Below, piece by piece: positions 11,210-25,959 of a stretch of DNA of 64,000 bases. Origin of the DNA: Osmia lignaria lignaria (lineage: Eukaryota > Arthropoda > Insecta > Hymenoptera > Megachilidae). Location of the stretch: contig NW_027478168.1 of NCBI RefSeq assembly GCF_051020975.1, positions 11,594,001 to 11,658,000 on the forward strand, given 5' to 3'. How positions within the stretch are numbered: position 1 is the first letter of the stretch; the number at the start of each line of letters is the position of its first letter. The notes beneath the pieces are model-generated. The model ran no database searches. It was not told where the DNA came from and saw only the letters and a program-made list of their open reading frames with translations. The position numbers and the translations under genes are program-made.

Positions 11210-14200
11210 AGAGTTATCTCAAAGAAAGGAGCCACGGTGTTTCTGTATCTCTATTATGTTGGTGCGGATTCGGAACTTTTAAATATCTTGATATATCTCG
11301 AGAACTACGCATCTGATCAAAAAATATCATACAACATAAAAAATAGGAAACTTAATTCTCTACAAAAAAGGTCTCCTAACATTTTGCCATAGCTCGCTTC
11401 GTTTCCGAGATATTTGCAGATTTATCTCGAGGGAAGGGGCCTGACGGACATATTTCGAGATATTTCTTCTTCTTGTTGTTCGTCTTTTGCACAGCTAAGC
11501 TGGAAGTGGCATTTGCGGGTCGCACTAGTGCAGAGTTATCTCAAAGAAAGGGGCCACGGTGTTTCTGTATTTCTATTATGTTGGTGCGGCTTCGGAACTT
11601 TTAAATATCTTGATATATCTCGAGAACTACGCATCTGATCAAAAAATATCATAGAACATAAAAAGTAGGAAACTTAATTCTCTACAAAAAAGGTCTCTTA
11701 ACATTTTGCAATAGCTCGCTTCGTTTCCGAGATATTTGCAGATTTATCTCAAGGGAAGAGGCCTGACGGACATATTTCGAGATATTTCTTCTTCTTGTTG
11801 TTCTTCTTCTGCACAGCTAAGCTGGAAGTGGCATTTACAGCTCGCAATAGTGCAGAGTTATCTCAAAGAAAGGGGCCACGGTGTTTCTGTATCTCTATTA
11901 TGTTGGTGCGGCTTCGGAACTTTTAAATATCTTGATATATCTCGAGAACTACGCATCTGATCAAAAAATATCATAGAACATAAAAAGTAGGAAACTTAAT
12001 TCTCTACAAAAAAGGTCTCTTAACATTATGCCATAGCTTGCTTCGTTTCCGAGATATTTGCTGATTTATCTCAAGGGAAGGGGCCTGACGGACATATTTC
12101 GAGATATTTCTTCTTCTTGTTGTTCTTCTTCTGCACAGCTAAGCTGGAAGTGGCATTTGCGGCTCGCACTAGTGCAGAGATATCTGAAAGAAAGGGGCCA
12201 CGGTGTTTCTGTATCTCTATTATGTTGGTGCGGCTTCGGAACTTTTAAATATCACGATATATCTCGAAAACTACGCTTCTGATCAAAAAATATCATAGAA
12301 CATAAATTGTAGGAAACACAATTCTCTACAAAAAACGTCTCTTAACATTTTGCCATAGCTCGCTTCGTTTCCGAGATATTTGCAGATTTATCTCAAGGGA
12401 AGGGGCCTGACGGACATATTTCGAGATATTTCTTCTTCTTGTTGTTCTTCTTCTGCACAGCTAAGCTGGAAGTGGCATTTGCAGCTCGCAATAGTGCAGA
12501 GTTATCTCAAAGAAAGGGGCCACGGTGTTTCTGTATCTCTATTATGTTGGTGCGGCTTCGGAACTTTTAAATATCTTGATATATCTCGGGAACTACGCAT
12601 CTGATAAAAAAATATCATAGAACATAAAAAGTAGGAAACTTAATTCTCTACAAATAAAGTCTCTTAACATTTTGCCATAGCTCGCTTCGTTTCCGAGATA
12701 TTTGCAGATTTATCTCGAGGGAAGGGGCCTGACGGACATATTTCGAGATATTTCTTCTTCCTGTTGTTCTTCTTCTGCACAGCTAAGCTGGAAGTGGCAT
12801 TTGCAGCTCGCAATAGTGCAGAGTTATCTCAAAGAATGGGGCCACGGTGTTTCTGTATCTCTATTATGTTGGTGCGGCTTCGGAACTTTTAAATATCTCG
12901 ATATATCTCGAAAACTACGCTTCTGATCAAAAAATATCATAGAACATAACTTGTATGAAACATAATTCTCTACAAAAAAGGTCTCTTAACATTTTGCCAT
13001 AGCTCGCTTCGTTTCCGAGATATTTGCAGATATATCTCAAGGGAAGGGGCCTGACGGACATATTTCGAGATATTTCTTCTTCTTGTTGTTCTTCTTCTGC
13101 ACAGCTAAACTGGAAGTGGCATTTCCAGCTCGCAATAGTGCAGAGTTATCTCAAAGAAAGGGGCCACGGTGTTTCTGTATCTCTATTATGTTGGTGCGGC
13201 TTCGGAACTTTTAAATATCTTGATATATCTCGAGAACTACGCATCTGATCAAAAAATATCATAGAACATAAAAAGTAGGAAACTTAATTCTCTACAAAAA
13301 AGGTCTCTTAACATTTTGCAATAGCTCGCTTGGTTTCCGAGATATTTGCAGATTTATCTCAAGGGAAGGAGCATGTCGGACATATTTCGAGATATTTCTT
13401 CTTCTTGTTGTTCTTCTTCTGCACAGCTAAACTGCAAGTGGCATTTGCAGCTCGCAATAGTGCAGAGTTATCTCAAAGAAAGGGGCCACGGTGTTTCTGT
13501 ATCTCTATTATGTTGGTGCGGCTTCGGAACTTTTAAATATCTCGATATATCTCGAGAACTACGCATCTGATCAAAAAATATCATAGAACATAAAAAGTAG
13601 GAAACTTAATTCTCTACAAACAAAGTCTCTTAACATTTTGCCATAGCTCGCTTCGTTTCCGAGATATTTGCAGATTTATCTCAAGGGAAGGGGCCTGACG
13701 GACATATTTCGAGATATTTCTTCTTCTTGTTGTTCTTCTTCTGCACAGCTAAGCTGGAAGTGGCATTTGCAGCTCGCAATAGTGCAGAGTTATCTGAAAG
13801 AAAGGGGCCACGGTGTTTCTGTATCTCTATTATGTTGGTGCGGGTTCGGAACTTTTAAATATCTCGATATATCTCGAGAACTACGTATCTGATCAAAAAA
13901 TATCATAGAACATAAAAAGTAGGAAACTTAATTCTCTACAAAAAAGGTCTCTTAACATTTTGCCATAGCTCGCTTCGTTTCCGAGATATTTGCAGATTTA
14001 TCTCAAGGGAAGGGGCCTGACGGACATATTTCGAGATATTTCTTCTTCTTGTTGTTCTTCTTCTGCACAGCTAAGCTGGAAGTGGCATTTACAGCTCGCA
14101 ATAGTGCAGAGTTATCTCATAGAAAGGGGCCACGGTGTTTCTGTATCTCTATTATGTTGGTGCGGCTTCGGAACTTTTAAATATCTCGATAAATCTCGAG

Positions 14201-14885
14201 AACTACGCATCTGATCAAAAAATATCATAGAACATAAAAAGTAGGAAACTTAATTCTCTACAAACAAAGTCTCTTCACATTTTGCCATAGCTCGCTTCGT
14301 TTCCGAGATATTTGCTGATTTATCTCAAGGGAAGGGGCCTGACGGACATATTTCGAGATATTTCTTCTTCTTGTTGTTCTTCTTCTGCACAGCTAAGCTG
14401 GAAGTGGCATTTGCAGCTCGCAATAGTGCAGAGTTATCTCAAAGAAAGGGGCCACGGTGTTTCTGTATCTCGATTATGTTGGTGCGGCTTCGGAACTTTT
14501 AAATATCTTGATATATCTCGAGAACTACGCATCTGATCAAAAAATATCATAGAACATAAAAAGTAGGAAACTTAATTCTCTACAAAAAAGGTCTCTTAAC
14601 ATTTTGCCATAGCTCGCTTCGTTTCCGAGATATTTGCAGATTTATCGCGAGGGAAGGGGCCTGACGGACATATTTCGAGATATTTCTTCTTCTTGTTGTT
14701 CTTCGTCTGCACAGCTAAGCTGGAAGTGGCATTTGCAACTCGCAATAGTGCAGAGTTATCTCAAAGAAAGGAGCCACGGTGTTTCTGTATCTCTATTATG
14801 TTGGTGCGGCTTCGGAACTTTTAAATATCTTGATATATCTCGAGAACTACGCATCTGATCAAAAAATATCATACAACATAAAAAA
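11210..14885 (+). repeat. Segment duplicated at a 14-monomer (4,508-bp) offset, copy 1
   Basis: From the second half of the unit at 11092 to the end of the unit at 14634, subtype order and private variants match 15718-19393 exactly 4,508 bp later. Shared markers include GTGCGGATTCGG (11266/15774) and GCTTGGTTTCC just before the GGAGCATGTCGG monomer (13330/17838), which is absent from the related units at 3364 and 38776. Edges are approximate; they are placed where the copies start to differ. Confidence 0.8.
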
Positions 14886-15717
14886 TAGGAAACTTAATTC
14901 TCTACAAAAAAGGTCTCCTAACATTTTGCCATAGCTCGCTTCGTTTCCGAGATATTTGCAGATTTATCTCGAGGGAAGGGGCCTGACGGACATATTTCGA
15001 GATATTTCTTCTTCTTGTTGTTCGTCTTTTGCACAGCTAAGCTGGAAGTGGCATTTGCGGGTCGCACTAGTGCAGAGTTATCTCAAAGAAAGGGGCCACG
15101 GTGTTTCTGTATTTCTATTATGTTGGTGCGGCTTCGGAACTTTTAAATATCTTGATATATCTCGAGAACTACGCATCTGATCAAAAAATATCATAGAACA
15201 TAAAAAGTAGGAAACTTAATTCTCTACAAAAAAGGTCTCTTAACATTTTGCAATAGCTCGCTTCGTTTCCGAGATATTTGCAGATTTATCTCAAGGGAAG
15301 AGGCCTGACGGACATATTTCGAGATATTTCTTCTTCTTGTTGTTCTTCTTCTGCACAGCTAAGCTGGAAGTGGCATTTACAGCTCGCAATAGTGCAGAGT
15401 TATCTCAAAGAAAGGGGCCACGGTGTTTCTGTATCTCTATTATGTTGGTGCGGCTTCGGAACTTTTAAATATCTTGATATATCTCGAGAACTACGCATCT
15501 GATCAAAAAATATCATAGAACATAAAAAGTAGGAAACTTAATTCTCTACAAAAAAGGTCTCTTAACATTATGCCATAGCTTGCTTCGTTTCCGAGATATT
15601 TGCTGATTTATCTCAAGGGAAGGGGCCTGACGGACATATTTCGAGATATTTCTTCTTCTTGTTGTTCGTCTTTTGCACAGCTAAGCTGGAAGTGGCATTT
15701 GCAACTCGCAATAGTGC

Positions 15718-18700
15718 AGAGTTATCTCAAAGAAAGGAGCCACGGTGTTTCTGTATCTCTATTATGTTGGTGCGGATTCGGAACTTTTAAATATCTTGAT
15801 ATATCTCGAGAACTACGCATCTGATCAAAAAATATCATACAACATAAAAAATAGGAAACTTAATTCTCTACAAAAAAGGTCTCCTAACATTTTGCCATAG
15901 CTCGCTTCGTTTCCGAGATATTTGCAGATTTATCTCGAGGGAAGGGGCCTGACGGACATATTTCGAGATATTTCTTCTTCTTGTTGTTCGTCTTTTGCAC
16001 AGCTAAGCTGGAAGTGGCATTTGCGGGTCGCACTAGTGCAGAGTTATCTCAAAGAAAGGGGCCACGGTGTTTCTGTATTTCTATTATGTTGGTGCGGCTT
16101 CGGAACTTTTAAATATCTTGATATATCTCGAGAACTACGCATCTGATCAAAAAATATCATAGAACATAAAAAGTAGGAAACTTAATTCTCTACAAAAAAG
16201 GTCTCTTAACATTTTGCAATAGCTCGCTTCGTTTCCGAGATATTTGCAGATTTATCTCAAGGGAAGAGGCCTGACGGACATATTTCGAGATATTTCTTCT
16301 TCTTGTTGTTCTTCTTCTGCACAGCTAAGCTGGAAGTGGCATTTACAGCTCGCAATAGTGCAGAGTTATCTCAAAGAAAGGGGCCACGGTGTTTCTGTAT
16401 CTCTATTATGTTGGTGCGGCTTCGGAACTTTTAAATATCTTGATATATCTCGAGAACTACGCATCTGATCAAAAAATATCATAGAACATAAAAAGTAGGA
16501 AACTTAATTCTCTACAAAAAAGGTCTCTTAACATTATGCCATAGCTTGCTTCGTTTCCGAGATATTTGCTGATTTATCTCAAGGGAAGGGGCCTGACGGA
16601 CATATTTCGAGATATTTCTTCTTCTTGTTGTTCTTCTTCTGCACAGCTAAGCTGGAAGTGGCATTTGCGGCTCGCACTAGTGCAGAGATATCTGAAAGAA
16701 AGGGGCCACGGTGTTTCTGTATCTCTATTATGTTGGTGCGGCTTCGGAACTTTTAAATATCACGATATATCTCGAAAACTACGCTTCTGATCAAAAAATA
16801 TCATAGAACATAAATTGTAGGAAACACAATTCTCTACAAAAAACGTCTCTTAACATTTTGCCATAGCTCGCTTCGTTTCCGAGATATTTGCAGATTTATC
16901 TCAAGGGAAGGGGCCTGACGGACATATTTCGAGATATTTCTTCTTCTTGTTGTTCTTCTTCTGCACAGCTAAGCTGGAAGTGGCATTTGCAGCTCGCAAT
17001 AGTGCAGAGTTATCTCAAAGAAAGGGGCCACGGTGTTTCTGTATCTCTATTATGTTGGTGCGGCTTCGGAACTTTTAAATATCTTGATATATCTCGGGAA
17101 CTACGCATCTGATAAAAAAATATCATAGAACATAAAAAGTAGGAAACTTAATTCTCTACAAATAAAGTCTCTTAACATTTTGCCATAGCTCGCTTCGTTT
17201 CCGAGATATTTGCAGATTTATCTCGAGGGAAGGGGCCTGACGGACATATTTCGAGATATTTCTTCTTCCTGTTGTTCTTCTTCTGCACAGCTAAGCTGGA
17301 AGTGGCATTTGCAGCTCGCAATAGTGCAGAGTTATCTCAAAGAATGGGGCCACGGTGTTTCTGTATCTCTATTATGTTGGTGCGGCTTCGGAACTTTTAA
17401 ATATCTCGATATATCTCGAAAACTACGCTTCTGATCAAAAAATATCATAGAACATAACTTGTATGAAACATAATTCTCTACAAAAAAGGTCTCTTAACAT
17501 TTTGCCATAGCTCGCTTCGTTTCCGAGATATTTGCAGATATATCTCAAGGGAAGGGGCCTGACGGACATATTTCGAGATATTTCTTCTTCTTGTTGTTCT
17601 TCTTCTGCACAGCTAAACTGGAAGTGGCATTTCCAGCTCGCAATAGTGCAGAGTTATCTCAAAGAAAGGGGCCACGGTGTTTCTGTATCTCTATTATGTT
17701 GGTGCGGCTTCGGAACTTTTAAATATCTTGATATATCTCGAGAACTACGCATCTGATCAAAAAATATCATAGAACATAAAAAGTAGGAAACTTAATTCTC
17801 TACAAAAAAGGTCTCTTAACATTTTGCAATAGCTCGCTTGGTTTCCGAGATATTTGCAGATTTATCTCAAGGGAAGGAGCATGTCGGACATATTTCGAGA
17901 TATTTCTTCTTCTTGTTGTTCTTCTTCTGCACAGCTAAACTGCAAGTGGCATTTGCAGCTCGCAATAGTGCAGAGTTATCTCAAAGAAAGGGGCCACGGT
18001 GTTTCTGTATCTCTATTATGTTGGTGCGGCTTCGGAACTTTTAAATATCTCGATATATCTCGAGAACTACGCATCTGATCAAAAAATATCATAGAACATA
18101 AAAAGTAGGAAACTTAATTCTCTACAAACAAAGTCTCTTAACATTTTGCCATAGCTCGCTTCGTTTCCGAGATATTTGCAGATTTATCTCAAGGGAAGGG
18201 GCCTGACGGACATATTTCGAGATATTTCTTCTTCTTGTTGTTCTTCTTCTGCACAGCTAAGCTGGAAGTGGCATTTGCAGCTCGCAATAGTGCAGAGTTA
18301 TCTGAAAGAAAGGGGCCACGGTGTTTCTGTATCTCTATTATGTTGGTGCGGGTTCGGAACTTTTAAATATCTCGATATATCTCGAGAACTACGTATCTGA
18401 TCAAAAAATATCATAGAACATAAAAAGTAGGAAACTTAATTCTCTACAAAAAAGGTCTCTTAACATTTTGCCATAGCTCGCTTCGTTTCCGAGATATTTG
18501 CAGATTTATCTCAAGGGAAGGGGCCTGACGGACATATTTCGAGATATTTCTTCTTCTTGTTGTTCTTCTTCTGCACAGCTAAGCTGGAAGTGGCATTTAC
18601 AGCTCGCAATAGTGCAGAGTTATCTCATAGAAAGGGGCCACGGTGTTTCTGTATCTCTATTATGTTGGTGCGGCTTCGGAACTTTTAAATATCTCGATAA

Positions 18701-19393
18701 ATCTCGAGAACTACGCATCTGATCAAAAAATATCATAGAACATAAAAAGTAGGAAACTTAATTCTCTACAAACAAAGTCTCTTCACATTTTGCCATAGCT
18801 CGCTTCGTTTCCGAGATATTTGCTGATTTATCTCAAGGGAAGGGGCCTGACGGACATATTTCGAGATATTTCTTCTTCTTGTTGTTCTTCTTCTGCACAG
18901 CTAAGCTGGAAGTGGCATTTGCAGCTCGCAATAGTGCAGAGTTATCTCAAAGAAAGGGGCCACGGTGTTTCTGTATCTCGATTATGTTGGTGCGGCTTCG
19001 GAACTTTTAAATATCTTGATATATCTCGAGAACTACGCATCTGATCAAAAAATATCATAGAACATAAAAAGTAGGAAACTTAATTCTCTACAAAAAAGGT
19101 CTCTTAACATTTTGCCATAGCTCGCTTCGTTTCCGAGATATTTGCAGATTTATCGCGAGGGAAGGGGCCTGACGGACATATTTCGAGATATTTCTTCTTC
19201 TTGTTGTTCTTCGTCTGCACAGCTAAGCTGGAAGTGGCATTTGCAACTCGCAATAGTGCAGAGTTATCTCAAAGAAAGGAGCCACGGTGTTTCTGTATCT
19301 CTATTATGTTGGTGCGGCTTCGGAACTTTTAAATATCTTGATATATCTCGAGAACTACGCATCTGATCAAAAAATATCATACAACATAAAAAG
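15718..19393 (+). repeat. Segment duplicated at a 14-monomer (4,508-bp) offset, copy 2
   Basis: This is the partner of 11210-14885. The match ends near 19,394, where this copy reads AAAAAGTAGG and copy 1 reads AAAAAATAGG, and subtype order then differs. About 11.4 of the 14 monomers are matched, so the rest was altered after, or was never part of, the duplication. Confidence 0.8.
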
Positions 19394-22300
19394 TAGGAAA
19401 CTTAATTCTCTACAAAAAAGGTCTCCTAACATTTTGCCATAGCTCGCTTCGTTTCCGAGATATTTGCAGATTTATCTCGAGGGAAGGGGCCTGACGGACA
19501 TATTTCGAGATATTTCTTCTTCTTGTTGTTCGTCTTTTGCACAGCTAAGCTGGAAGTGGCATTTGCGGGTCGCACTAGTGCAGAGTTATCTCAAAGAAAG
19601 GAGCCACGGTGTTTCTGTATCTCTATTATGTTGGTGCGGCTTCGGAACTTTTAAATATCTTGATATATCTCGAGAACTACGCATCTGATCAAAAAATATC
19701 ATACAACATAAAAAATAGGAAACTTAATTCTCTACAAAAAAGGTCTCCTAACATTTTGCCATAGCTCGCTTCGTTTCCGAGATATTTGCAGATTTATCTC
19801 GAGGGAAGGGGCCTGACGGACATATTTCGAGATATTTCTTCTTCTTGTTGTTCGTCTTTTGCACAGCTAAGCTGGAAGTGGCATTTGCGGGTCGCACTAG
19901 TGCAGAGTTATCTCAAAGAAAGGGGCCACGGTGTTTCTGTATTTCTATTATGTTGGTGCGGCTTCGGAACTTTTAAATATCTTGATATATCTCGAGAACT
20001 ACGCATCTGATCAAAAAATATCATACAACATAAAAAGTAGGAAACTTAATTCTCTACAAAAAAGGTCTCTTAACATTTTGCCATAGCTCGCTTCGTTTCC
20101 GAGATATTTGCAGATTTATCTCGAGGGAAGGGGCCTGACGGACATATTTCGAGATATTTCTTCTTCTTGTTGTTCTTCTTCTGCACAGCTAAGCTGGAAG
20201 TGGCATTTGCGGCTCGCACTAGTGCCGAGTTATCTCAAAGAAAGGGGCCACGGTGTTTCTGTATCTCTATTATGTTGGTGCGGCTTCGGAACTTTTAAGT
20301 ATCTCGATATATCTCGAGAACTACGCATCTGATCAAAAAATATCATAGAAAATAAAAAGTAGGAAACTTAATTCTCTACAAAAAAGGTCTCTTAACATTA
20401 TGCCATAGCTCGCTTCGTTTCCGAGATATTTGCTGATTTATCTCAAGGGAAGGGGCCTGACGGACATATTTCGAGATATTTCTTCTTCTTGTTGTTCTTC
20501 TTCTGCACAGCTAAGCTGGAAGTGGCATTTGCAGCTCGCAATAGTGCAGAGTTATCTCAAAGAAAGGGGCCACGGTGTTTCTGTATCTCGATTATGTTGG
20601 TGCGGCTTCGGAACTTTTAAATATCTTGATATATCTCGAGAACTACGCATCTGATCAAAAAATATCATAGAACATAAAAAGTAGGAAACTTAATTCTCTA
20701 CAAAAAAGGTCTCTTAACATTTTGCCATAGCTCGCTTCGTTTCCGAGATATTTGCAGATTTATCTCGAGGGAAGGGGCCTGACGGACATATTTCGAGATA
20801 TTTCTTCTTCTTGTTGTTCTTCGTCTGCACAGCTAAGCTGGAAGTGGCATTTGCAACTCGCAATAGTGCAGAGTTATCTCAAAGAAAGGAGCCACGGTGT
20901 TTCTGTATCTCTATTATGTTGGTGCGGCTTCGGAACTTTTAAATATCTTGATATATCTCGAGAACTACGCATCTGATCAAAAAATATCATACAACATAAA
21001 AAGTAGGAAACTTAATTCTCTACAAAAAAGGTCTCCTAACATTTTGCCATAGCTCGCTTCGTTTCCGAGATATTTGCAGATTTATCTCGAGGGAAGGGGC
21101 CTGACGGACATATTTCGAGATATTTCTTCTTCTTGTTGTTCGTCTTTTGCACAGCTAAGCTGGAAGTGGCATTTGCGGGTCGCACTAGTGCAGAGTTATC
21201 TCAAAGAAAGGAGCCACGGTGTTTCTGTATCTCTATTATGTTGGTGCGGCTTCGGAACTTTTAAATATCTTGATATATCTCGAGAACTACGCATCTGATC
21301 AAAAAATATCATACAACATAAAAAGTAGGAAACTTAATTCTCTACAAAAAAGGTCTCCTAACATTTTGCCATAGCTCGCTTCGTTTCCGAGATATTTGCA
21401 GATTTATCTCAAGGGAAGGGGCCTGACGGACATATTTCGAGATATTTCTTCTTCTTGTTGTTCTTCTTCTGCACAGCTAAGCTGGAAGTGGCATTTGCAG
21501 GTCGCAATAGTGCAGAGTTATCTCAAAGAAAGGGGCCACGGTGTTTCTGTATCTCTATTATGTTGGTGCGGCTTCGGAACTTTTAAATATTATGATATAT
21601 CTCGAGAACTACGCATCTGATCAAAAAATATCATAAAACATAAAAAGTAGGAAACTTAATTCGCTACAAAAAAGGTCTCTTAACATTTTGCCATAGCTCG
21701 CTTCGTTTCCGAGATATTTGCAGATTTATCTCAAGGGAAGGGGCCTGACGGACATATTTCGAGATATTTCTTCTTCTTCTTGTTCTTCTTCTACACAGCT
21801 AAGCTGGAAGTGGCATTTGCAGCTCGCAATAGTGCAGAGTTATCTCAAAGAAAGGGGCCACGGTGTTTCTGTATCTCTATTATGTTGGTGCGGCTTCGGA
21901 ACTTTTAAATATCTTGATATATCTCGAGAACTACGCATCTGATCAAAAAATATCACACAACATAAAAAGTAGGAAACTTAATTCTCTACAAAAAAGGTCT
22001 CTTAACGTTTTGCCATAGCTCGCTTCGTTTCCGAGATACTTGCAGATTCATCTCAAGGGAAGGGGCCTGACGGACATATTTCGAGATATTTCTTATTCTT
22101 GTTGTTCTTCTTCTGCACAGCTAAACTGGAAGTGGCATTTCCAGCTCGCAATAGTGCAGAGTTATCTCAAAGAAAGGGGCCACGGTGTTTCTGTATCTCT
22201 ATTATGTTGGTGCGGCTTCGGAACTTTTAAATATCTTGATATATCTTGAGAACTACGCATCTGATCATAAAATATCATACAACATAAAAAGTAGGAAACT

Positions 22301-24029
22301 TAATTCTCTACAAAAAAGGTCTCTTAACGTTTTGCCATAGCTCGCTTCGTTTCCGAGATACTTGCAGATTCATCTCACGGGAAGGGGCCTGACGGACATA
22401 TTTCGAGATATTTTTTATTCTTGTTGTTCTTCTTCTGCACAGCTAAACTGGAAGTGGCATTTCCAGCTCGCAATAGTGCAGAGTTATCTCAAAGAAAGGG
22501 GCCACGGTGTTTCTGTATCTCTATTATGTTGGTGCGGCTTCGGAACTTTTAAATATTATGATATATCTCGAGAACTACGCATCTGATCAAAAAATATCAT
22601 ACAACATAAAAAGTAGGAAACTTAATTCTCTACAAAAAAGGTCTCTTAACATTTTGCCATAGCTCGCTTCGTTTCCGAGATATTTGCAGATTTATCTCAA
22701 GGGAAGGGGTCTGACGGACATATTTCGAGATATTTCTTATTCTTGTTGTTCTTCTTCTGCACAGCTAAGCTCGAAGTGGCATTTCCAGCTCGCAATAGTG
22801 CAGAGTTATCTCAAAGAAAGGGGCCACGGTGTTTCTGTATCTCTATTATGTTGGTGCGGCTTCGGAACTTTTAAATATCTTGATATATCTCGAGAACTAC
22901 GCATCTGATCAAAAAATATCATAGAACATAAATTGTAGGAAACATAATTCTCTACAAAAAAGGTCTCCTAACATTTTGCCATAGCTCGCTTGGTTTCCGA
23001 GATATTTGCAGATTTATCTCAAGCGAAGGGGCCTGACGGACATATTTCGAGATATTTCTTCTTCTTGTTGTTCTTCTTCTGCACAGCTAAGCTGGAAGTG
23101 GCATTTGCAGGTCGCAATAGTGCAGAGTTATCTCCAAGAAAGGGGCCACGGTGTTTCTGTATCTCTATTATGTTGGTGCGGCTTCGGAACCGTTAAATAT
23201 CTCGATATATCTCGAAAACTATGCTTCTGATCAAAAAATATCATAGAACATAAATTATAGGGAACATAATTCTCTACAAAAAAGGTATCTTAGCATTTTG
23301 CCATAGCTCACTTCGTTCCCGAGATATTTGCAGATTTATCTCAAGGGAAGGGGCCTGACGGACATATTTTGAGATTTTTCTTCTTCTTGTTGTTCTTCTT
23401 CTGCACAGCTAAGCTGGAAGTGGCATTTGCAGCTCGCAATAGTGCAGAGTTACCTCAAAGAAAGGGGCCACGGTATTTCTGTATCTCTATTATGTTGGTG
23501 CGGCTTCGGAACTTTTAAATATCTTGATATATCTCGAGAACTACGCATCTGATCAAAAAATATCATAGAACATACAAAGTAGGGAACTTAATTCTCTACA
23601 AAAAAGGTATCTTAGCATTTTGCCATAGCTCGCTTCGTTTCCGAGATATTTGCAGATTTATCTCAAGGGAAGGGGCCTGACGGACATATTTTGAGACTTT
23701 TCTTCTTCTTGTTGTTCTTCTTCTGCACAGCTAAACTGGAAGTGGCATTTCCAGCTCGCAATAGTGCAGAGTTATCTCAAAGAAAGGGGCCACGGTGTTT
23801 CTGTATCTCTATTATGTTGGTGCGGCTTCGGAACTTTTAAATATCTTGATATATCTCGAGAACTACGCATCTGATCAAAAAATATCGTACAACATAAAAA
23901 GTAGGAAACTTAATTCTCTACAAAAAAGGTCTCTTAACGTTTTGCCATAGCTCGCTTCGTTTCCGAGATACTTGCAGATTCATCTCAAGGGAAGGGGCCT
24001 GACGGACATATTTCGAGATATTTCTTATT

Positions 24030-25500
24030 CTTGTTGTTCTTCTTCTGCACAGCTAAACTGGAAGTGGCATTTCCAGCTCGCAATAGTGCAGAGTTATCTC
24101 AAAGAAAGGGGCCACGGTGTTTCTGTATCTCTATTATGTTGGTGCGGCTTCGGAACTTTTAAATATTATGATATATCTCGAGAACTACGCATCTGATCAA
24201 AAAATATCATACAACATAAAAAGTAGGAAACTTAATTCTCTACAAAAAAGGTCTCCTAACATTTTGCCATAGCTCGCTTCGTTTCCGAGATATTTGCAGA
24301 TTTATCTCAAGCGAAGGGGCCTGACGGACATATTTCGAGATATTTCTTCTTCTTGTTGTTCTTCTTCTGCACAGCTAAGCTGGTAGTGGCATTTGCAGGT
24401 CGCAGTAGTGCAGAGTTATCTCAACGAAAGGGGCCACGGTGTTTCTGTATCTCTATTATGTTGGTGCGGCTTCGGAACTTTTAAATATCTCGATATATCT
24501 CGAAAACTACGCTTCTGATCAAAAAATATCATAGAACATAAATTATAGGAAACATAATTCTCTACAAAAAAGGTCTCTTAACATTTTGCCATAGCTCGCT
24601 TGGTTTCCGAGATATTTGCAGATTTATCTCAAGGGAAGGTGCCTGACGGACATATTTCGAGATATTTCTTCTTCTTGTTGTTCTTCTTCTGTACAGCTAA
24701 GCTGGAAGTAGCATTTGCAGGTCGCAATCGTGCAGAGTTATCTCAAAGAAAGGGGCCACGGTGTTTCTGTATCTCTATTATGTTGGTGCGGCTTCGGAAC
24801 TTTTAAATATCTTGATATATCTCGAGAACTACGCATCTGATCAAAAAATATGATAGAACATAAAAAGTAGGAAACTTAATTCTCTACAAAAAAGGTGTCT
24901 TAGCATTTTGCCATAGCTCGCTTCGTTTCCGAGATATTTGCAGATTTATCTCAAGGGAAGGGGCCTGACGGACATATTTTGAGACTTTTCTTCTTCTTGT
25001 TGTTCTTCTTCTGCACAGCTAAACTGGAAGTGGCATTTCCAGCTCGCAATAGTGCAGAGTTATCTCAAAGAAAGGGGCCACGGTGTTTCTGTATCTCTAT
25101 TATGTTGGTGCGGCTTCGGAACTTTTAAATATCTTGATATATCTCGAGAACTACGCATCTGATCAAAAAATATCATACAACATAAAAAGTAGGAAACTTA
25201 ATTCTCTACAAAAAAGGTCTCTTAACATTTTGCCATAGCTCGCTTCGTTTTCGAGATATTTGCAGATTTATCTCAAGGGAAGGTGCCTGACGGACATATT
25301 TCGAGATATTTCTTCTTCTTGTTGTTCTTCTTCTGCACAGCTAAGCTGGAAGTGGCATTTGCAGGTCGCAATAGTGCAGAGTTATCTCAAAGAAAGGGGC
25401 CACGGTGTTTCTGTATCTCTATTATGTTGGTGCGGCTTCTGAACTTAAATATCTTCATATATCTCGAGAACTACGCATCTGATCGAAAAATATCATAGAA
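24030..25500 (+). repeat. Six-monomer (1,930-bp) offset duplication in B1, copy 1
   Basis: The run of units 24294 (GCTGGTAGTGG, GCAGTAGTGC), 24616 (AAGGTGCCTG, CTGTACAGC), 24938 (GGTGTCTTAGC) and 25260 (320 bp) recurs at 26224, 26546, 26868 and 27190. The copies differ at TATGATAG versus TATCATAG (24,851/26,781). The match stops near 25,500, where this copy reads ATAAAAAGTAGG and the other reads ATAAATTGTAGG. Confidence 0.8.
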
Positions 25501-25579
25501 CATAAAAAGTAGGAAACTTAATTCTATACAAAAAAGGTCTCTTAACATTTTGCCATAGCTCACTTCGTTTCCGAGATAT
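25260..25579 (+). repeat. 320-bp monomer, B1 subtype
   Basis: Two T residues are missing: GAACTTAAAT instead of GAACTTTTAAAT. Two linked substitutions, CTTCTGAAC and ATCTTCAT, define the B1 subtype. It differs from the other B1 copies in keeping AAAAAGTAGG and in being followed by the CTCATGGG unit. It is absent from the otherwise colinear B2 segment. Confidence 0.95.
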
Positions 25580-25959
25580 TTGCAGATTTATCTCATGGGA
25601 AGGGGCCTGACGGACATATTTCGAGATATTTCTTCTTCTTGTTGTTCTTCTTCTGCACAGCTAAGCTGGAAGTGGCATTTGCAGGTCGCAATAGTGCAGA
25701 GTTATCTCAAAGAAAGGGGCCACGGTGTTTCTGTATCTCTATTATGTTGGTGCGGCTTCGGAACTTTTAAATATCTTGATATATCTCGAGAACTACGCAT
25801 CTGATCAAAAAATATCATACAACATAAAAAGTAGGAAACTTAATTCTCTACAAAAAAGGTCTCTTAACATTTTGCCATAGCTCGCTTCGTTTTCGAGATA
25901 TTTGCAGATTTATCTCAAGGGAAGGTGCCTGACGGACATATTTCGAGATATTTCTTCTT

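Larger units (their letters stand above)
147..21395 (+). repeat. Block A1: A-type monomer domain
   Basis: About 66 monomers carry the A set of subtypes. Examples are TTACAGCTCGC or TTGCAGCTCGC in the middle, ATCACGATAT units (6584, 9160, 12058, 16566), GGAGCATGTCGG units (3364, 13346, 17854), ATCTCGATTATG units (1754, 7228, 10448, 14312, 18820, 20430) and CGTCTTTTGCACAG units (11092, 11414, 14956, 15600, 15922, 19464, 19786, 21074). The first third is more mixed; from about 9.4 kb the subtype order becomes more regular. The right edge is set where GCAGGTCGC and ATATTATGAT first appear together in the unit at 21396. Confidence 0.8.
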
